Shown here: one piece after another, positions 5,861-9,098 of the stretch
Layout of the letters: every line of letters starts with the position of its first letter
How positions within the stretch are numbered: the stretch's first letter is position 1
From: Desulfuromonadales bacterium
GTDB taxonomy: Bacteria; Desulfobacterota; Desulfuromonadia; Desulfuromonadales; UBA2294
Length of the DNA stretch: 9,098 nucleotides
NCBI GenBank assembly: GCA_030591795.1
Contig: JAUVAJ010000042.1
Location: forward strand, 1-9,098
Direction of reading: 5' to 3'
Notes under the pieces: generated by a model
Seen by the model: the letters and a program-made list of their open reading frames with translations, nothing else
The model's database searches: none
What the model was told of the DNA's origin: nothing
Program-made: the position numbers and the translations under genes

Positions 5861-7258
5861 ATGCGACTGTCAGTTGTTAGCGCAATATTATTCTTAGCGG
5901 TTTTAACGATAGGCAACAACAGTTTTGCGCAACGCCTTGCTGACAACCCAACGCCACCGGTAACGACGGTGAATCCGAATATTCCACTGGATGAGCTTGA
6001 AGATATGCTTTATCCCATGACCAGCAGTGAGCTGCTTATTGAGGCTGATGGCTGGATGCTGCTACTGAAAGAGACCGCCATAAAAATTTCAAGAACCCAG
6101 TTAGAAATAAAACGTAAGAACCGATTGATTGAGAAAAAGCAGGAAATCAGTGATTCGACAACAAGTGAACGGGTCGAACAGAAAGCAGAAAAGGCGATCG
6201 AGGCTGCGTTTGAGGATAAGTCAGAAATTCTCGAGGATATTAATGAACTGCAGGTACAAAAAATAGAAAGAGTCGATCGATTGAATGCGGTTCTGAGTTC
6301 AATCACTAAAAAACTGGGCAAGAAAGATGACGGCAAGGAGCCGGACGAAGTTCTCCCCTACCGGCGCTACATCAATGCGGTAAGTGGAGTGTTGATTGAT
6401 GTGACAGACATGCATGCGGCATGGGTTAATATTTATGGCTGGCTGGTTTCGAGTGAGGGTGGACTGAGGTGGTTGGCGAACAGTATACAGTTCATAATCA
6501 TTGTTTTTGCATTCTGGATGTTCAGCAAGATAAGCAGCGAAGCTAGCAAGAGGGCGCTGATGTTATCCCCGTGTAGTTCAACAATCCTCAATGATTTTAT
6601 TGTCAAGAGTGTGCGCAGCCTGACCATCATCATCGGCCTGTTGATCGGCTTGTCCGTACTGGAGGTCAACGTTGGCCCGGTTCTCGCTATTATTGGTGCC
6701 GCCGGTTTTGTGGTCGCCTTTGCTTTGCAAAGTACATTAAGTAATTTTGCCAGTGGTATTATGATTATGTTTTATCGGCCATTCGATATCGGTGACACTA
6801 TAGATGTTACTGGGCTGTTCGGGACGGTGCAGTCAATGACGCTGGTGTCGACCTCGGTGCTTACCTTTGATAATAAATTGATGGTTGTCCCGAATAATCA
6901 AATTTGGGGAAACACCATAACTAATGCGACCAAAAGCAGTGAAAGACGCGTCGATCTGGTTTTTGGGATCGGATACTCAGACGATATTGAGCTGGCTGTT
7001 CAGGTGATGAAAGGGATCCTCACGGATCATCCAATGATCCTGGACTATCCGGAAGCTGTCGTCAAGCTGCACGAGCTGGGTGATTCTTCTGTCAACTTTG
7101 TTTGTCGCCCATGGGTGAAAACTGCTAATTACTGGGATGTCTATTGGGATGTGACCAGGCAGGTGAAGGAACGCTTTGATGCCGCAGGGATATCGATCCC
7201 CTTCCCGCAAAGGGATATTCATGTTTATAGCGAAACAGAAGCCGGAACCGGATCCTGA
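5861..7258 (+). CDS. MscS-family mechanosensitive channel with long periplasmic N-terminal domain
   Basis: MscS-type channels open under membrane tension and release solutes on osmotic downshock. This 465-residue protein has a signal peptide (1-23, SFA|Q), then a periplasmic region (24 to about 200) whose middle (about 73-150) is dense in Lys, Glu and Arg and looks like a coiled coil. Three membrane segments follow: about 206-222, 248-267, and the pore helix 272-303 (GAAGFVVAFALQSTLSN). The beta domain begins at RPFDIGDTIDV (306-316) and has VPNNQIWGNTITN (343-355). The C-terminal alpha/beta domain ends in YWDV...FDAAGISIPFPQRDI, very close to the E. coli MscS tail. Small MscS proteins are about 290 residues, so the extra length is the N-terminal extension. 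Start: the ATG at 5861 has AAGGGAGG five bases upstream; an in-frame ATG at 5837 has no ribosome site. Aligned with E. coli MscS, the Leu105/Leu109 gate is Phe283/Phe287. It stands alone, divergent from the ABC-F gene and convergent with trxB. Confidence 0.93.
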   Translation: MRLSVVSAILFLAVLTIGNNSFAQRLADNPTPPVTTVNPNIPLDELEDMLYPMTSSELLIEADGWMLLLKETAIKISRTQLEIKRKNRLIEKKQEISDSTTSERVEQKAEKAIEAAFEDKSEILEDINELQVQKIERVDRLNAVLSSITKKLGKKDDGKEPDEVLPYRRYINAVSGVLIDVTDMHAAWVNIYGWLVSSEGGLRWLANSIQFIIIVFAFWMFSKISSEASKRALMLSPCSSTILNDFIVKSVRSLTIIIGLLIGLSVLEVNVGPVLAIIGAAGFVVAFALQSTLSNFASGIMIMFYRPFDIGDTIDVTGLFGTVQSMTLVSTSVLTFDNKLMVVPNNQIWGNTITNATKSSERRVDLVFGIGYSDDIELAVQVMKGILTDHPMILDYPEAVVKLHELGDSSVNFVCRPWVKTANYWDVYWDVTRQVKERFDAAGISIPFPQRDIHVYSETEAGTGS

Positions 7259-7303
7259 GGATTAGTCCTTTTTCGGGCTGCAAAGGAGCTGACCTGCGAC
7301 CGG

Positions 7304-8230
7304 TCAGATCCCTTCGAGATGTCTTTCAACCATGATTGCTGCGACAGCGCCGTCGCCAACGGCCGTTGCCACCTGCTTGAGAATCTTCTTGCGTACGTCA
7401 CCGGCTGCAAACACCCCCGGCATCGAAGTGAGACAATCTTCCCCGGCCTTTATGTACCCTTCGTCATCGAGCTCGAGAACCGAAGTCAGGAATTCGGCCT
7501 TCGGTACGACACCGATCGCAATAAACAGACCGGACAGTGGCAGGTTGGAAGCGATGCCGGTTTTGGTGTCCTGCAAAACCACCCCGGTCAGGCCGGTTAC
7601 GTCACCTTCGATGGTCTCGATAACCTTGTCCCAGAGAATCTCGATTTTGTCGTTTGCGTTTAGCCGGTCCTGGAGAATGCTGGCTGCACGGAGTTTGTCG
7701 CGTCGATGGATCAGGTAAACTTTGCTGGCGAAGCGGGTCAAAAACAGCGCCTCTTCGGCTGCAGTGTCACCACCACCGACAATAGCCACTTCAACATTGC
7801 GGAAAAAAGCGCCATCACAGGTGGCACAGTATGATACGCCTCGGCCGGTAAACTCTTCTTCACGCTCCAGACCGAGCTTGCTCGGTTCGGCACCGGTGGC
7901 AATAATAACGCTGCGCGAGCGGAGTTCTTCGCCATCAACGGTCAACAGCTTGAGTTCCCCTTCATCGACCAGATTGGAGACATCACCGGTACGTTTCTCC
8001 AGGCCATACTCCAGGCAATGATCCTGAAAACGTTGCATCAGCTCCGGGCCGTCAATGCCGCCGGGAAAACCGGGGTAGTTTTCGACCATGGTCGTGGTCA
8101 GAATTTGCCCGCCAATGATCATCCGCTCGATCATCAGGGTCTTCAAGCCGGCGCGTGAAGCATAAAGTCCAGCAGTCATTCCGGCTGGTCCGCCACCGAC
8201 AATCACAACATCATAAATGGTTTCTGACAT
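7304..8230 (-). CDS. trxB: Thioredoxin reductase (NADPH, FAD)
   Basis: This cytoplasmic flavoenzyme passes electrons from NADPH through FAD and a redox disulphide to thioredoxin. At 308 residues it is the usual low-molecular-weight bacterial length. Visible motifs are the FAD-binding GGGPAG (12-17), GGQILTTTMVENYPGFP (40-56), ATGAEP (111-116), the active-site CATC (135-138), the NADPH-binding GGGDTAAEEA (152-161), HRRDKLRA (175-182) whose arginines hold the NADPH phosphate, and the C-terminal FAD motif FAAGDVR (274-280) followed by QVATAVGDGA. All key residues are present, and the HRR...R set argues for NADPH rather than ferredoxin dependence. AAGGAG lies seven bases before the ATG. A possible -10 (TATGAT, minus strand at 8267-8262) is seen upstream without a clear -35 box. 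No thioredoxin gene is adjacent. It is convergent with the MscS gene (45-base gap). Confidence 0.97.
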   Translation of the reverse strand: MSETIYDVVIVGGGPAGMTAGLYASRAGLKTLMIERMIIGGQILTTTMVENYPGFPGGIDGPELMQRFQDHCLEYGLEKRTGDVSNLVDEGELKLLTVDGEELRSRSVIIATGAEPSKLGLEREEEFTGRGVSYCATCDGAFFRNVEVAIVGGGDTAAEEALFLTRFASKVYLIHRRDKLRAASILQDRLNANDKIEILWDKVIETIEGDVTGLTGVVLQDTKTGIASNLPLSGLFIAIGVVPKAEFLTSVLELDDEGYIKAGEDCLTSMPGVFAAGDVRKKILKQVATAVGDGAVAAIMVERHLEGI

Positions 8231-8309
8231 TCGCTATCTCCTTTTAAATCGGGACGAAGTTATCATACCTGTAGAAAAAAAGGAACCGACAGATTAGCCA
8301 GATTCGACA

Positions 8310-8338
8310 TTGCTTTGCATAGCGACTCCGCCTACAAT
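8310..8338 (+). promoter_or_regulatory. Predicted promoter of the small membrane-protein gene
   Basis: TTGCTT (8310-8315) and TACAAT (8333-8338) are 17 bp apart. The -10 is a 5/6 match, while the -35 matches only TTG. Transcription from near 8345 would give a leader of about 70 bases to the ATG at 8414, and would exclude the in-frame TTG at 8315 as a start. Confidence 0.4.
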
Positions 8339-8413
8339 ACCGATCAACATTTAAAACTGAATTTGATTGAAATGGTAGAGAACTACTGTTTAGCATCAAC
8401 ACGTAAGGGTATT

Positions 8414-8773
8414 ATGAACCGCACATCAAAAGCGATTATCTGGACTGTAATTTTTGTCGTTTTGCTACTGGCTACTGATCAATTCATGCTTCGGGTCGAA
8501 TTCAGCCAACCACAGATGCAGGTGGCAAGGTCGTTTTATCTCGATTTTCGCCAGCGGTTGATATCTCTTGGCGGCGGAGCTGAACCGGATTCGGTTGAGG
8601 CGGTTATTGAGTCGACCCAGTCCGATACAACCCCGGCTGTTGTATTGAGGCGGAATGAAGTTGAGTCGCCACGGTATCTGTATCTGGATGCGGATGGGAC
8701 AATTCAGTTTGCTGACAGTATTGAGGATATACCGGCTGAATTGCGCGATGGGGCGGAGCGGTTGTTGGATTGA
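8414..8773 (+). CDS. Small hypothetical single-pass membrane-anchored protein
   Basis: I do not recognise this 119-residue protein with certainty. Residues about 7-22 (AIIWTVIFVVLLLA) form one hydrophobic helix after a short Lys/Arg-containing N-terminus, so it should be anchored with its C-terminal part outside the cytoplasm. Residues 36-53 (QVARSFYLDFRQRLISLG) look like an amphipathic helix. A probably unstructured acidic stretch (55-75) leads to a compact end, YLYLDADGTIQFADSIEDIP followed by AELRDGAERLLD. That end resembles the beta-hairpin of DUF4124-like domains (aromatic-x-D-x-DG-x-I-x-F-x-D), but this is a weak match by eye. The ATG at 8414 is chosen because AAGGG lies at 8405-8409 and the hydrophobic helix then starts at the expected place; in-frame ATG 8372 and TTG 8315 lack ribosome sites. 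It is divergent from trxB, with no partner gene downstream in the window. Confidence 0.7.
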   Translation: MNRTSKAIIWTVIFVVLLLATDQFMLRVEFSQPQMQVARSFYLDFRQRLISLGGGAEPDSVEAVIESTQSDTTPAVVLRRNEVESPRYLYLDADGTIQFADSIEDIPAELRDGAERLLD

Positions 8774-8848
8774 TTTTGTTTCTTTGTTTTCTTGTCTAAC
8801 CGTAAATTTATGCATTTAGATTTTAGTTATTAAGCCCAATTCAAGTCC

Positions 8849-8906
8849 GTCGGGACGCGCCCCGACAAGCGCCTTACTTTTTGTCTAGTCGGCAACAAAA
8901 AGTAAG
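8849..8906. repeat. Compound repeat of two adjacent hairpins
   Basis: The first unit is GTCGGG (8849-8854) and CCCGAC (8861-8866) around ACGCGC, making an 18-bp near-palindrome with one mismatched pair. Six bases later, CTTACTTTTTGT (8873-8884) and ACAAAAAGTAAG (8895-8906) are perfect 12-bp inverted arms around a 10-base loop. Neither has a correctly placed U-tract for a standard terminator on the plus strand. Two strong hairpins side by side in a non-coding tail fit a dispersed REP- or MITE-like intergenic element. Copy number cannot be tested here. Confidence 0.6.
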
Positions 8907-9098
8907 CAAAAAATGCCTTTATCCTGGCGGATGGCATCTCTATCTTTATCGTGGGGCAGGTTTTAATAACTATCGATAACTTGATCCGGGCCCGTTCCAA
9001 TGGGGCCCTATCTGCTTATGTCTACTGGAATTAAAAGCTTTGTAATTTCGAACGATAGAGAGAAATCTTAAGTTTGGTGGTTTAAACAAAAACAACCA
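8907..9098. other. Non-coding right end with small inverted repeats
   Basis: Together with 8774-8848 this makes a 325-base stretch with no credible gene on either strand. It holds ATGCC (8913-8917) against GGCAT (8933-8937), a TATCGATA palindrome (8971-8978), and two copies of GGGCCC (8988-8993 and 9003-9008) that can pair with each other around a nine-base loop. It may be a continuation of the compound repeat to its left. Nothing else is recognisable before the edge. Confidence 0.4.

Noticed and set aside
7289..7307. Hairpin CTGACC/GGTCAG between the MscS gene and trxB as a terminator
   Set aside because: The stem is only six bp, it overlaps the trxB stop codon, and neither strand has a U-tract after it.
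8315..8413. Upstream in-frame starts (TTG 8315, ATG 8372) for the small membrane protein
   Set aside because: Neither has a ribosome site, the TTG lies inside the predicted promoter, and both put a polar stretch before the membrane helix.
8849..8906. Reading the compound repeat as a CRISPR fragment or a simple terminator
   Set aside because: There are no regularly spaced direct repeats, and the U-tract is not next to the GC stem.

Overview
The window looks like a chromosomal segment from an anaerobic or facultatively respiring proteobacterium-like organism of moderate G+C, most likely in or near the Desulfuromonadales (Geobacter/Desulfuromonas/Pelobacter type). This is an inference from three things: a two-gene nrfHA cytochrome c nitrite reductase operon, a Firmicute-like (YkpA-type) ABC-F protein, and the general look of the proteins. 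No rRNA or other taxonomic marker is present, so the assignment is tentative. I found no phage gene, transposase, tRNA, rRNA or CRISPR array.

Layout, left to right. (1) 1-408, minus: the first 136 codons of a YifB/ComM-type AAA+ protein, cut by the window edge. (2) 409-683: a divergent intergenic region with an operator-like palindrome, an inverted repeat and a good sigma-70-type promoter. (3) 684-1535, plus: a secreted GltI-like amino-acid-binding protein with no permease or ATPase beside it. (4) 1574-1612: a strong hairpin terminator shared by the convergent binding-protein and nrf transcripts. (5) 3677-1636, minus: nrfH then nrfA, a complete quinol-to-ammonia nitrite reductase (4 + 5 hemes). 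A 14-bp palindrome lies about 41 bp upstream of its predicted start of transcription. (6) 5568-3943, minus: a YkpA/YbiT-like ABC-F protein with one consensus and one degenerate ATP site. It has a downstream terminator and, unusually, an intrinsic terminator between a predicted promoter and its start codon. (7) 5861-7258, plus: an MscS-family channel with a cleavable signal peptide, a long charged periplasmic coiled coil, and Phe at both positions of the usual Leu gate. (8) 8230-7304, minus: thioredoxin reductase trxB. (9) 8414-8773, plus: a small, unrecognised, membrane-anchored protein. (10) 8774-9098: no gene; a two-hairpin compound repeat and further small inverted repeats.

Functionally, only nrfH and nrfA form an evident pathway: NrfH takes electrons from membrane quinol and NrfA reduces nitrite to ammonium in the periplasm. 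The other genes are single-gene housekeeping or stress units (DNA uptake/recombination helper, solute binding, translation factor, osmotic valve, thiol redox). The items most worth a second look are the terminator in the ABC-F leader, the asymmetric ATP sites of that protein, the Phe-gated MscS pore, and the compound repeat at the right end. I did not find convincing evidence of a wholly new multi-gene system.
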